DNA from: an uncultured Clostridia bacterium
GTDB lineage: Bacteria > Bacillota > Clostridia > UMGS1883
Assembly: GCA_934476455.1 (NCBI GenBank)
Contig: CAKSNY010000004.1
Coordinates: 58,448 to 122,447, forward strand
Reading direction: 5' to 3'
DNA length: 64,000 nucleotides
In this document: positions 7,717-16,602 of the stretch, in pieces
Layout: the number at the start of each line of letters is the position of its first letter
How positions within the stretch are numbered: the first letter of the stretch is position 1
Translations under genes and position numbers: made by a program
Notes under the pieces: generated by a model
Database searches by the model: none
The model's input: only the letters and a program-made list of their open reading frames with translations
Told to the model about the DNA's origin: nothing

Positions 7717-8892
7717 GTGAAAAATGTATCGAAAACCGTTCGTGCCGCGCTATGCGGTGCGGCTGTGGCTTTTGTTGCTACGGCAGCGGCGGCATATATC
7801 ATTTTTTACAGTATGGGCGGCTCTATGCGCCGTTTGAACAGGGTAGAGTCGCTTATAGAGAAAAGCTATATTGGTGAGTACGATAAGGAAAAGGCTGAGG
7901 ATGCAGCTATAAACTCTCTTATAGAATGTACGGGTGACAGGTATGCAATGTATTATGACCAAGAGGATGCCGAAAGCACCTTTGACAGAATCGAAGGCTA
8001 TTATATCGGAATAGGTATGGAGATTATGGCAGATACGGAGAACGACTGCATAGTTGTTGTATCGGCGTATGAAGATACCCCCGCGTACCGTGCGGGCATA
8101 AAAAGCGGCGATGTGATTAAAACAATCGACGGTAAGCGTTACGGCGCAAATGAGCTTTCGGAAGCATCAAAATACATGCAGGGAAAAGAGGGCTGCGAAA
8201 GTTTAGAAAAAGCTGTCGAAATAGTTATAGTGCGCGGCGAGAGCGAACTTAACTTTTCACTGAAACGTGAAAAAATAGGACTTTACCATGTGAAAAGAGA
8301 AATTTCGCCCGATAATATAGCGTATATAAATTACAGCGGTTTTACACAGAATTCCGAAAAGGAACTTGAAAAAATTGTTAAGGGTCTTCCGAATAGTGTT
8401 GTCGGTATAGTTCTTGATTTAAGAAATAATCCCGGCGGTGAATTTCAAAGCGCAATAGAAATGTGCGAGTTGTTCCTTGAAAAGGGAAAGGATATTATGT
8501 ATACGGTTGATAAAAGAGGCAAAAAAACCGTATATACGGCGAAGAAAGACGGATGCAGCCTGCCCCTTGCCGTAATAGTGAATGAGTCGAGCGCAAGCGC
8601 CGCAGAGATTTTTGCCGGGTCAATGCAGTCAAACGGCAGAGCCGTAATAGTGGGAAGAAAAACCTTCGGAAAGGGTGTAAGCCAAACAGTGCGCTATATA
8701 AACCCGCTTGACAAAAAGATGGGTGCGCTGCGTCTTACAACGTGTAAAAATTATACCCCGGACGGAAGATGGCTCAATGAATCGGTAATTCCGGATATAG
8801 AAATAACAAACGGTGACACCGCCGCTGTGCTTAGTCAGGATGATGCCTATAATGCAGCAGTGGAAAGCCTTCTAAAAAAGGAACAAAAGTAA
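7717..8892 (+). CDS. S41-family carboxy-terminal processing protease
   Basis: 391 residues: an N-terminal signal anchor (about 10-32), a PDZ domain (about 95-175; GIGMEIM, AYRAGIKSGDVIKTIDGK), and an S41 core. The catalytic Ser is in VNESSASAAEIFAG (near 291) and the Lys in GRKTFGKGVSQ (near 317), as in CtpA/CtpB. It acts outside the membrane on protein C-termini. GTG start after GGAGG. In CtpB relatives the role is sporulation signalling; next to ftsEX and hydrolases a role in turning over wall enzymes is equally possible (inference). Confidence 0.92.
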   Translation: MKNVSKTVRAALCGAAVAFVATAAAAYIIFYSMGGSMRRLNRVESLIEKSYIGEYDKEKAEDAAINSLIECTGDRYAMYYDQEDAESTFDRIEGYYIGIGMEIMADTENDCIVVVSAYEDTPAYRAGIKSGDVIKTIDGKRYGANELSEASKYMQGKEGCESLEKAVEIVIVRGESELNFSLKREKIGLYHVKREISPDNIAYINYSGFTQNSEKELEKIVKGLPNSVVGIVLDLRNNPGGEFQSAIEMCELFLEKGKDIMYTVDKRGKKTVYTAKKDGCSLPLAVIVNESSASAAEIFAGSMQSNGRAVIVGRKTFGKGVSQTVRYINPLDKKMGALRLTTCKNYTPDGRWLNESVIPDIEITNGDTAAVLSQDDAYNAAVESLLKKEQK

Positions 8893-10346
8893 TGAAAAAG
8901 ATTGCTTCGATATTATTGATATTTGTAATGCTTTTTGCTTTCTTTGCAAATGCACAGGGGCAGGGTGAAGCCGACACAAAAAAAAGCACGCAGGCAGAAA
9001 GCACAAAAAAAAGCGATGACGGCACATCCGAAAAAAAGAGTACTGCATCGGGTGACGGGGAAAATTCCGAAAGTACTGAGGGTGTGAAGCTTAAAAAGCT
9101 TAATGCACAGTCGCCGTATGCGATACTGCTTGATATGAAAACGGGAAATGTGCTTTATAAAAAGAGCGCTGCAAAAAGGGTGTATCCCGCAAGCCTTACA
9201 AAGATAATGACAGCTGTTATAGTGCTTGAAAATTCCAATATGGAGGAGCTTGTAACCGTGCGCGAATCGGCACTTGCAAATGTTTCGGCGGGTAACAGCA
9301 AGGTCGGGCTTATAAAGGATGAAAAGCTTTCTGTGCGCCAGCTTTTGTATGCAATGCTGCTGTCATCTGCCGCAGACGCTGCCAATGTTTTGGCAGAACA
9401 CATTGACGGAAGCATTGAAAAATTTTCGGCACATATGAATGAGCGCGCCGCGCAGCTCGGTATGAAAAACACCAACTTTACAAATCCCGTGGGCGACCAC
9501 GACGAAAGGCACTATACTACTGCGCAGGATATGGCAAAGCTTGTGCTGCACGCAATGAAAAACGAAGATTTCCGCGAGATAGTAAAAACAAATTCGTACA
9601 GTATTCCCGCTACCGAAAAATGCAGCACGGAACGAAAAATAGCAAATAAAAACTATTTTGTTTCGCCGTATGTAAAGAGGGATTACTATTACAAATATGC
9701 CACGGGCATAAAGACGGGATATACGAAAGAGGCAAAGAGTTGTATAGCGGCTTCGGCAGAAAAGGACAATATGCAGCTTGTGTGCATAGTTTTCGGGGCA
9801 AAAACGGTTGACGGTGAAACGCAAAGCTTTACGGATTGCCAAAAAATGTTTGATTTTGTTTTTGAAAATTATACAACGCAGCCTATTGTAAAGGCTGGGC
9901 AGATTGTAACGCAAACCACAGTGAAAAATACACGCCGTACAAAGAAAATGGTTCTTAAGACCGAAAGTGCAATTACAGCGCTTAAAAATAAAAAGGATGA
10001 TAACACCGAGATAACCTTTAAAGATACGGTTAAAAAAGGTGTAAAAGCACCTGTGAGCGAGGGAACGGAGATAGGAACGCGCGAGTATTTCCTAAACGGT
10101 GCGTCGGTAGGAGCCGTTAAGCTGGTTGCGGATAAGGACTATAAGTTTGACCTTATAACGTTTTTAATAAATAAAACGGTGGAATTTTTTACATCACCGT
10201 GGATGTTTGCGGTTGTTTTTGCCGTGATAGTTGTTTTAATTATGGCGGAAAGGCGCCGACGGAGAATACTGAGAAAAAGGCGGCGCGATGCCCGCAAGAG
10301 ACGTAACCGTGAGATAGAGAATATGGTAAAATCAATACATAACTAA
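8892..10346 (+). CDS. Membrane-anchored S11 D-alanyl-D-alanine carboxypeptidase with altered second motif
   Basis: 484 residues. Signal peptide, low-complexity Lys/Ser/Thr linker (about 28-65), S11 transpeptidase-fold domain with SLTK (Ser ~100, Lys ~103) and KTG in TGIKTGYTKEAKSC (~273). It trims the terminal D-Ala of the stem peptide. The usual SxN motif (SGNDAA) reads SSAADAAN, so the Asn appears to be Ala. A C-terminal transmembrane helix (about 435-453) is followed by an extremely basic tail (RRRRRILRKRRRDARKRR). The start codon overlaps the preceding stop (TAATG), which implies coupling. Confidence 0.9.
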   Translation: MKKIASILLIFVMLFAFFANAQGQGEADTKKSTQAESTKKSDDGTSEKKSTASGDGENSESTEGVKLKKLNAQSPYAILLDMKTGNVLYKKSAAKRVYPASLTKIMTAVIVLENSNMEELVTVRESALANVSAGNSKVGLIKDEKLSVRQLLYAMLLSSAADAANVLAEHIDGSIEKFSAHMNERAAQLGMKNTNFTNPVGDHDERHYTTAQDMAKLVLHAMKNEDFREIVKTNSYSIPATEKCSTERKIANKNYFVSPYVKRDYYYKYATGIKTGYTKEAKSCIAASAEKDNMQLVCIVFGAKTVDGETQSFTDCQKMFDFVFENYTTQPIVKAGQIVTQTTVKNTRRTKKMVLKTESAITALKNKKDDNTEITFKDTVKKGVKAPVSEGTEIGTREYFLNGASVGAVKLVADKDYKFDLITFLINKTVEFFTSPWMFAVVFAVIVVLIMAERRRRRILRKRRRDARKRRNREIENMVKSIHN

Positions 10347-10351
10347 AAAAG

Positions 10352-10399
10352 GGATATTAAAACGCCGCAGCCTTATCCGGCTGCGGCGTTTTAATATCC
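10352..10399. terminator. Bidirectional terminator between convergent genes
   Basis: A GC stem CGCCGCAGCC / GGCTGCGGCG (10363-10372 and 10379-10388) is extended on both sides by A/T pairs to 10352-10399, with TTTT after it on each strand. It separates the plus-strand carboxypeptidase gene from the minus-strand DNA alkylation repair gene. Confidence 0.9.
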
Positions 10400-10409
10400 T
10401 CGTTGTTTA

Positions 10410-11090
10410 TTATTTTATTTTCAGGCTTCTGAGAAAATCTTTCTGCTCTTTCGTCATACGCAGGCTTTCGACAGATTTTTGTATTGTTTTGTTATGTACA
10501 AATTTCGGAAGCCTCTTTTCTGTCAGGAACAAAACCGCCGCGTCGTACTGCTTTGCAAGCGCTGTTTGAAAATACCATGCAAGCATCATATTTATGTAGT
10601 AATCGTCCGACTTAATGTTTGCGACAGCGCTCAGATAGGAAACATCAAAGTCTGCATCCAAAAACAGCTTCATCAAAAGACCGACCGCGTATCGTACGGT
10701 GTACGTATGCTCACTTTCTATCCAAGCGTAAATATGCGAAAGAAGCTGCTTTTTATTTTTCTTAAAGCATTTCGGCACAAAGCAATCACACGTTGCCCAG
10801 TTATCTATAAAAGGTAAAAATTGCTCTGTTTTTAAAAGGGCGTCGTCAAAGTCTGAAACCTGCTCCAAAATAAATGCGTGCAGGTTATTTTCATCGTAAT
10901 ACTTATGCGGAAGCTCATTTAAAAAAGCACTGAAATCTCCGCTTTTATAAAGCTGTTTTGCAAAAGCACGAAGGCAGGGCGTTCTTACACCTATAACGCG
11001 CGAAGAAGCAATTGTAGGAATAAGAGAACAATGGAATTTTTGATATTGTTCATCTGCGTTTTCAAAAAGAAAATCTGTAATTTTTTTCAT
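10410..11090 (-). CDS. DNA alkylation repair protein (AlkD-like HEAT-repeat glycosylase)
   Basis: 226 residues, all-helical, with the family hallmarks VIGVRTPCLRAFAKQL, FLPFIDNWATCDCF and IKSDDYYINMMLAWYFQ. AlkD relatives excise alkylated bases such as N7- or N3-methylpurines; many short gut versions are untested. ATG at 11090 is chosen because GAGG lies six bases upstream; a TTG at 11108 would overlap the preceding gene. The gene is 3' of the methionine-gamma-lyase-like gene, overlapping or abutting its end. Confidence 0.88.
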   Translation of the reverse strand: MKKITDFLFENADEQYQKFHCSLIPTIASSRVIGVRTPCLRAFAKQLYKSGDFSAFLNELPHKYYDENNLHAFILEQVSDFDDALLKTEQFLPFIDNWATCDCFVPKCFKKNKKQLLSHIYAWIESEHTYTVRYAVGLLMKLFLDADFDVSYLSAVANIKSDDYYINMMLAWYFQTALAKQYDAAVLFLTEKRLPKFVHNKTIQKSVESLRMTKEQKDFLRSLKIK

Positions 11091-11098
11091 AGCCGACC

Positions 11099-12331
11099 TC
11101 ACAGACAACCTGCTGCGTGCATTATTGCAATGCGGGCGCTTTCATACGTTATTCCGCCCTGCATAAAGCATACATAAGGCTCCCTTATGGGTGCGTCGGC
11201 GCTTAGTTCGATGCTTGCACCCGAAACGAACGTACCGGCTGCCATAATTACCCGGTCGCTGTAGCCCGGCATATCCCAGGGCATCGGGCGTGCAAAGCTG
11301 TCTACGGGTGACGCCTCCTGTATTGCCTGAATAAAACGTATAAGCTTTTCTTTATCATTAAACTTAACTGCCTGTATAATATCATAATGCGGCTCCAGTG
11401 GGGCGGGGCTTGTATCGTAGCCAAGCTCGCAAAGAAGCGCGCTGCAAAAAACAGCACTTTTTACAGCCTGTGCAACTATGTGCGGTGCCATAAAAAAGCC
11501 TTGATACATAAATCTGTTCTGCCCGAGTGTTGCGCCGCATTCGGCACCGATGCCGGGCGCCGTCTGACGGTAGGCGGCAAGCTCAACATATTCTTTTTTA
11601 CCGGCAATATATCCGCCTGTCTGCGCCAGACCGCCGCCGGGATTTTTAATAAGCGAACCTACGATTAAGTCTGCACCGTAGGCGGTAGGCTCGCTGCACT
11701 CGACAAATTCGCCGTAGCAATTGTCGACAATGCAAACGGTGTCGGGCTTTACGGACTTTATAAACGAAACGGCGTCTCCGATTTCTTTTGCCCGCAGCGT
11801 GCGGCGCCAGCTGTAACCCTTGGAGCGCTGCAAAATTACGGCGCGCACATCCTTTGTAAGTGCCGCTTTCAGTGCATCGTAATCTATTTCAGAGCCGTCT
11901 TTAAGGTCAACCTGTTTATAATTTACGCCAAAGTCTTTAAGGCTGCCGTTTTTTTCGCCGTTTATCCCGATAACCTCCTCCAATGTATCGTAAGGTTTAC
12001 CGGTTGCCGCAAGCAATGTGTCGCCGGGGCGAAGAACGGCAAAAAGCGCTATGGCAAGGCAGTGTGTGCCGTTTACGATGTTGTGGCGCACAAGCGCTGC
12101 CTGCGCGTCAAAAACGCGCGCATATATTTTATCAAGAGCGTCACGCCCGCTGTCACCGTAGCCATAGCCCGTTGTCGGATTGAAAAAGCTTTCACCGACG
12201 CGGTACTCTATAAATGCGTCAAGAACCTTTTCCTGGTTTTTGCGGGCTGTTTCGTCAATCATTTCAAGCTGCGGTACAATCTTTTTGTCCACGGCAGCGG
12301 CAATTTTTCTTATGTTGTCGTTAATAAACAT
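11099..12331 (-). CDS. Methionine gamma-lyase family protein (COG4100, 'aluminium resistance' type)
   Basis: 410-residue fold-type I PLP enzyme. The likely PLP lysine is in IVGSLIKNPGGGLAQTGGY; other family segments are QRSKGYSWRRTL and VCIVDNCYGEFVE. COG4100 proteins are related to cystathionine lyases, and the aluminium-resistance label comes from an old phenotype, so the real substrate is uncertain. It follows the S26 peptidase gene on the minus strand with an 8-base gap. Confidence 0.88.
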   Translation of the reverse strand: MFINDNIRKIAAAVDKKIVPQLEMIDETARKNQEKVLDAFIEYRVGESFFNPTTGYGYGDSGRDALDKIYARVFDAQAALVRHNIVNGTHCLAIALFAVLRPGDTLLAATGKPYDTLEEVIGINGEKNGSLKDFGVNYKQVDLKDGSEIDYDALKAALTKDVRAVILQRSKGYSWRRTLRAKEIGDAVSFIKSVKPDTVCIVDNCYGEFVECSEPTAYGADLIVGSLIKNPGGGLAQTGGYIAGKKEYVELAAYRQTAPGIGAECGATLGQNRFMYQGFFMAPHIVAQAVKSAVFCSALLCELGYDTSPAPLEPHYDIIQAVKFNDKEKLIRFIQAIQEASPVDSFARPMPWDMPGYSDRVIMAAGTFVSGASIELSADAPIREPYVCFMQGGITYESARIAIMHAAGCL

Positions 12332-12339
12332 ACAATCTC

Positions 12340-12792
12340 CTACTTAAATAATATTTTTTTTATTCTGTACAACAAATTAAAGGTACGGTATAAAAAAGGT
12401 CCCAGGTTTCCCCACAGGAAAAAAGAAAGCGAGTTCGAGCGAATAACCTTTCCCGAGCGTACCACCTCTTTTGTTACGGCTATTATGTTTTTGTCTGTTA
12501 TTCCGTATTCACGCTCAATTTGATGATCGCCGCGCATAATATAGCCGCTTGGCAAAACCTTTATAACACGGTGCAATACGAACTGACCGTTATCGCGCCT
12601 GTAAAAAGCAATATCGCCCCTTTTCAATCTGCCTGAGGGGGAAACGAGCGTTACCTCGTCGCTTTCCTGCCTTATAAACGGCAGCATACTTACGCCGTGC
12701 GGCTTAAAGCGCACGCTTCCGCCTTTTGAAAGCTGCCCGACAATAATCGGATAAAGCTCTGAAAGGGAAACCGCCTTTGTATTTTTTTTCAA
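12340..12792 (-). CDS. S24/S26 signal-peptidase-like protein
   Basis: 150 residues. The catalytic Ser motif is GVSMLPFI (near residue 34), followed by LKRGDIAFYRRDNGQFVLHRVIKV, where His replaces the general-base Lys of bacterial SipS, as in SipW or ER-type peptidases. A C-terminal hydrophobic stretch may sit in the membrane. Such short S26 proteins are often found beside PqqD-like proteins in Firmicute peptide clusters, and here the PqqD-like gene is immediately upstream (six bases). No precursor peptide or radical SAM gene is visible nearby. Confidence 0.82.
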   Translation of the reverse strand: MKKNTKAVSLSELYPIIVGQLSKGGSVRFKPHGVSMLPFIRQESDEVTLVSPSGRLKRGDIAFYRRDNGQFVLHRVIKVLPSGYIMRGDHQIEREYGITDKNIIAVTKEVVRSGKVIRSNSLSFFLWGNLGPFLYRTFNLLYRIKKILFK

Positions 12793-12798
12793 TTTAAA

Positions 12799-13059
12799 TC
12801 ACTCCAAAATTCCGAGAGATGAAAGCTTCTGCAAAAAACTTTCAATATCGTTTTTTGCCGTTTCGCTGTCAGCGCCATATTCTGCGGTAAGCTTTTTCAA
12901 AAGCTCTTCCTTCGTAGTGTCCTCCGAAAGGTTGTTCCAAAGAAAGGCTGCGGTATCGTTAAGAGTAAGCATTCCAGAAAAATCAAGCTGTGCGCCCACG
13001 GGAACAACGATATTTTTATCGGCAACATTTTTTAATAAAAATCCGCTTTTTATTTTCAT
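12799..13059 (-). CDS. PqqD-family peptide-binding protein
   Basis: 86 residues with the PqqD signature LNDTAAFLWNNLSEDTTKEE followed by LLKKLTAEYG and a C-terminal helix. PqqD proteins are RiPP recognition elements that hand precursor peptides to modifying enzymes. ATG at 13059 has GGAGG eight bases upstream; an alternative start at 13074 lies over that site. Forms a two-gene unit with the S26 peptidase. Possible roles are peptide maturation or a degenerate remnant; neither is demonstrated. Confidence 0.82.
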   Translation of the reverse strand: MKIKSGFLLKNVADKNIVVPVGAQLDFSGMLTLNDTAAFLWNNLSEDTTKEELLKKLTAEYGADSETAKNDIESFLQKLSSLGILE

Positions 13060-13169
13060 ATAAATAGCCTCCAATACACATAATCCAACACTGTAACTTT
13101 ATCATATTTAGATAAGAAAATCAAGGTGTTTTGGGCAGAGAGTGTATTTTTTTGCCGGCGCCGTTTTTT

Positions 13170-13202
13170 TTGTTTACTTTGTAAAAAAGATATGATATAC
13201 TT
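13170..13202 (+). promoter_or_regulatory. Possible promoter of the PpiC foldase gene
   Basis: TTGTTT (13170-13175) lies 17 bases before TGATAT (13193-13198), and a second reading uses TATACT at 13197-13202. AAGGAGA and the ATG follow. Weak consensus; position supports it more than sequence. Confidence 0.35.
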
Positions 13203-13233
13203 AAAAAAATACGGATTTTAAGGAGAATGAAAA

Positions 13234-14475
13234 ATGAGTTTGATTAAGCGGGCAGCGGCAGTATTTATGGGGGCTGTTTTCACGGCAACGGCAGCATACG
13301 GCGCAAACACGGTAGAGTTTCGCATAGGAAGCACGGAAGTAAATATTGATAACGGAACGATAGAGAAAAAGACGGTTGAAGCTGCACCATATACAAAAAA
13401 CGACAGGGCGCTTGTGCCGCTGCGCGTATTTTCGGAGGCACTTGGCTGCAGTGTGGAATGGAATGAGGAAACGAACAGCGCAACCGTTAAAAACGGGGAA
13501 AATGTTGTTGTATTTTCGGAAAACAGCAATGAAATGAACGTAAACGGCGAAAAAAGGCTCATAGATACCTGCGCCGAGGTTGTAAAGGACCGTATGTTTG
13601 TGCCGCTGCGCGCGGTAAGCGAGGGGTTGGGTTTTGGAGTTTATTACGTTGATTCTACAGAGCACATCCTTATAGATGCGGTAAAGCCTGTAATGAATGT
13701 CGGCGGAACAGATGTGCCGTTTTGTGTGTTAAACGGAATTTATGCAATGAACGGCGGAAAAACGTCGGACGATGTAAAAAAACAGGAGATTGCGCAGTAT
13801 TCTTATCTTGTTGCAGAAGACATATACTCGGCAGCAAGCAAAGCGCGCAGCGAAGGACAGACCGTTTCAGACGAGATGCGCCTGCAATTAAATTCGATTT
13901 TCCAATCGCTTGAAAACTCCGGAAGCAGCGGAGTTCTTTACGGAGATATAATGAAGCTTCAGGAGGACTATATGCTTGCCCTAAGCTATATAAATGAGCT
14001 TAGGGACAGTATTACCGTTACGGAAAAAGAACTTGACGATTATTCAAAAAAATACGTCAGAGTTAAGCACGTGCTTGTATCGTTTACGGGAAGAAGCGAA
14101 AAGGAAGCTCTTGAAATCGCAAACAATGTTTATAACAAGGCAAAAAAAGGGGAGGACTTTGATAAGCTTATAAAAGAGTACGGAGAGGATCCCGGAATGG
14201 AGCAAAACCCCGAAGGCTACATATTTACAAAAGGTATGATGGTAGAAGAATTTGAAAAAAAAGCATATGCGCTTTTGGACAGTGAGATTGGGAAGCCCGT
14301 AAAAACACAGTACGGATATCATGTAATTTACCGGTTACCGATGTCTGATAAGATTAAACTTCTTGAAGAAACGCTGAAAAATGAAAAGCTCGATAAATTG
14401 ATAGAGCAATTGCGCGACGAAGGCGCTGCAAAAATAAATATAGATGCAAAAGAATTTGTTGAGATAGCAAAGTGA
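13234..14475 (+). CDS. Secreted stalk-domain / PpiC-type peptidyl-prolyl isomerase
   Basis: 413 residues: signal peptide (about 1-25), a copper-amine-oxidase-like N-terminal 'stalk' domain (about 40-145, with two VPLRVFSEALGC / VPLRAVSEGLGF motifs), a helical SurA-like segment, and a PpiC rotamase domain (about 270-375; RVKHVLVSF, YGEDPGMEQNPEGYIF, GKPVKTQYGYHVIYRL). It should assist folding of exported proteins on the outer membrane face. No lipobox Cys is seen, so it is probably released or wall-bound. AAGGAGA precedes the ATG. Confidence 0.9.
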   Translation: MSLIKRAAAVFMGAVFTATAAYGANTVEFRIGSTEVNIDNGTIEKKTVEAAPYTKNDRALVPLRVFSEALGCSVEWNEETNSATVKNGENVVVFSENSNEMNVNGEKRLIDTCAEVVKDRMFVPLRAVSEGLGFGVYYVDSTEHILIDAVKPVMNVGGTDVPFCVLNGIYAMNGGKTSDDVKKQEIAQYSYLVAEDIYSAASKARSEGQTVSDEMRLQLNSIFQSLENSGSSGVLYGDIMKLQEDYMLALSYINELRDSITVTEKELDDYSKKYVRVKHVLVSFTGRSEKEALEIANNVYNKAKKGEDFDKLIKEYGEDPGMEQNPEGYIFTKGMMVEEFEKKAYALLDSEIGKPVKTQYGYHVIYRLPMSDKIKLLEETLKNEKLDKLIEQLRDEGAAKINIDAKEFVEIAK

Positions 14476-14488
14476 AGGAGTACAAAAA

Positions 14489-15670
14489 ATGAATTTTGAA
14501 CCGCTTAAGCAGTTTATGGATTACCTTACATCATGGAGAATACCCGGAAATACGGCAGTTGTGTATAAAGACGGGGAAAAGGTTTTTGAATACAGCTCCG
14601 GCTGCAGCGATATTGAAAATAAAATACCTATGACATCGGATAGGTATTTTTATATGTACTCGTGTACAAAAATTATAACAACGCTTGCGGCGCTTAAGCT
14701 TTACGAGCAGGGGCGGTTTTTGCTTGACGACCCCGTTTCGGACTACATCCCGGAATTCGGCGAAATGTATGTAAAGTATGGGGACGGAAACATAAGAAAA
14801 GCAGAAAAACAAATAACAATGCGCCACCTGTTTACAATGACATCTGGGCTAAGCTATGATCTTGATTCGGATTCCATTCAAAACGCGATAAAAAACAATA
14901 AAAATGCAGGCACCCTTGAAATTGTCCGTGCGATAGCAGGCGAGCCGCTTTTGTCCGAACCCGGGGAAATTTGGCGTTACGGCTTAAATCACGATGTTTT
15001 GGCAGCGGTTGTGGAAATTATATCGGGAAAGCGGTTTTCTGATTATGTGAGGGATAATATTTTTAAACCGGCGGGGGCAGATATTTTCTTTCAGCCAAAT
15101 GATGAAATATTTAAAAAGATGGCAGTTCAGTATAAATTTATAAATGACGGCGATGAAAGCGGGGATGATGTAATCGCACAGCAAATAAGCAAAAGCGCAA
15201 AAGGCGGAAAGATAGTGCGCCAAAGCTTTTATAACTGTTTTTTGCTTACCCCGCAGTTTGAAAGCGGCGGGGCAGGGTCGTGCGCAACCGTTGACGATTT
15301 CGGAAAGGTTTTGGCGGCAATCGCAAACGGCGGCGTAACAAAAAGCGGACACAGAATAGTAAGCCGCGGAACGATTGAGCTGTGGCGGACAAATCAGCTT
15401 ACAAAAGAGCAAATGAAAGGCTTTACATGGGAACAAACGCGCGGATACGGCTACGGGCTTGGTGTGCGGACTATGATTGACCGTGCAAAAAGCGGCTCTA
15501 ACGGCGCTTTCGGCGAGTTTGGTTGGGGCGGCGCAGCGGGGGCAAATGCCTTTGTGGATGTAGAAAATAATATTGCAATGTTTTATGCGCATCATATGTT
15601 AAATCAGCAGGAGGTATTTGTGCAGCCGAGACTCAGGAATGTTTTGTATACTTGTATGGAGAATATATAA
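14489..15670 (+). CDS. Serine hydrolase of the class C beta-lactamase / DD-peptidase fold
   Basis: 393 residues. SxxK in YSCTKIITTLAAL (near residue 59-62) and the Tyr motif YGLN in WRYGLNHD (near 163) mark the PF00144 fold; a C-terminal FGWGGAAGANAF replaces the KTG box with a Gly-rich motif, as in many esterases of this family. No signal peptide is visible, so it acts inside the cell, which argues against resistance to beta-lactam drugs. It follows the foldase gene after 13 bases and overlaps the HAD gene (TAATG). Confidence 0.88.
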   Translation: MNFEPLKQFMDYLTSWRIPGNTAVVYKDGEKVFEYSSGCSDIENKIPMTSDRYFYMYSCTKIITTLAALKLYEQGRFLLDDPVSDYIPEFGEMYVKYGDGNIRKAEKQITMRHLFTMTSGLSYDLDSDSIQNAIKNNKNAGTLEIVRAIAGEPLLSEPGEIWRYGLNHDVLAAVVEIISGKRFSDYVRDNIFKPAGADIFFQPNDEIFKKMAVQYKFINDGDESGDDVIAQQISKSAKGGKIVRQSFYNCFLLTPQFESGGAGSCATVDDFGKVLAAIANGGVTKSGHRIVSRGTIELWRTNQLTKEQMKGFTWEQTRGYGYGLGVRTMIDRAKSGSNGAFGEFGWGGAAGANAFVDVENNIAMFYAHHMLNQQEVFVQPRLRNVLYTCMENI

Positions 15671-16299
15671 TGGATAATATGGAATATAAAGCGGCAATAT
15701 TTGACTTTGACGGAACGATTGTAAATTCAATGCCGCATTGGGAAAAAGCAATAAGGGAATGGGGCAAAAAATATAATATCGATATAAACGGCGATTTGAT
15801 ACGCACGATGATGTACAAAAAGCCGAATGAGGCGATCGACTATATAGACAAGCATTATAAAGGTATTAACGGGAAAAAAGCCTTTCGTACAATGTGTGTG
15901 CGCGCCGTTAAGTTTTATATAACAGACGTAAAACCGATTTCCAATGCGGCGGCATATCTTAAATATTTGCGTAAAAACAACATAAAAACTGCACTTCTTA
16001 CAAATTGCCCGCCGTTTTTATGCAAAATGGCTCTTTTAAGAAACGGTATGTATAATCTTTTTGACGAAGCGGTTTTTTCAAACAGTTATTCCGTAGGAAA
16101 AGACAAACCCGATTTGTTTTTAATTACAGCCGAAAAACTTGGGGTAAATCCCGGCGACTGTATGGTATATGAGGACAGTTACGTTGCACTTTCCGGCGCA
16201 CGTGCGGCGAAAATGGGCTTTACCGCTGTTCTGGCAAGCGAAAACGTATATTCAAAGGAACTGATAAAGGAAGCAGACAGGGTAATAGAACGTTATTAA
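15670..16299 (+). CDS. HAD-family hydrolase (phosphatase / beta-phosphoglucomutase-like)
   Basis: 209 residues. Motif I is FDFDGTIVNS, motif II LLTNCPP, motif III the Lys in GKDKPD, motif IV YEDSYVALSGARAAKM. The helical cap between motifs I and II fits subfamily I. It removes phosphate from a small metabolite that cannot be named from sequence. ATG at 15670 overlaps the previous stop codon and has GGAG eight bases upstream; an upstream ATG at 15652 lacks such a site. Confidence 0.9.
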   Translation: MDNMEYKAAIFDFDGTIVNSMPHWEKAIREWGKKYNIDINGDLIRTMMYKKPNEAIDYIDKHYKGINGKKAFRTMCVRAVKFYITDVKPISNAAAYLKYLRKNNIKTALLTNCPPFLCKMALLRNGMYNLFDEAVFSNSYSVGKDKPDLFLITAEKLGVNPGDCMVYEDSYVALSGARAAKMGFTAVLASENVYSKELIKEADRVIERY

Positions 16300-16302
16300 A
16301 AA

Positions 16303-16602
16303 GCGCGTCGATAAAAGCCACAACCCGATAAGGAAGCATTGCCCTGATAAACATTCTTTTTGCGAATTTCTGTGTTAAAAAAGGCTCGAAATCCGACAGG
16401 ATTACTCGCTTTTTTGCCTTGAAATTCATCAAAAATTATTGTTTACAGGGTGCAAAGCAGTTTTGAATGTCGGAGTTTAAGATTTAGGCAAGCAAAAAAA
16501 GGCACCGTAACTTATATACGGTGTCTTTTTTGCGAAGTATAAACTTAAAATACGGCTTCAAAACCAATGCTTCCTTATCGGGTTGTGGCTAAGTCGACAC
16601 GC
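16303..16602. repeat. Large imperfect inverted repeat with 25-bp perfect inner arms (MITE-like or invertible)
   Basis: Arms 16316-16340 and 16566-16590 are perfect 25-base inverted repeats (inner end ATAAGGAAGCATT). The outer bases continue with mismatches to GCGCGTCGA (16303) and TCGACACGC (16602). About 225 bases lie between the inner arms, with no credible gene. A terminator sits inside at 16501-16531. The flanking genes point towards each other. This fills most of the 340-base gap between 16299 and 16640. Confidence 0.75.
16501..16531 (+). terminator. Terminator inside the inverted repeat
   Basis: CACCGTA / TACGGTG stem (16503-16509 and 16517-16523) followed by six T. It could end the HAD-gene transcript, about 200 bases downstream of the stop codon. 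Confidence 0.65.

Noticed and set aside
16220..16432. 70-codon minus-strand frame (starts MNFKAKKRVI)
   Set aside because: Lies across the inverted-repeat arm and antisense to the end of the HAD gene; no RBS.
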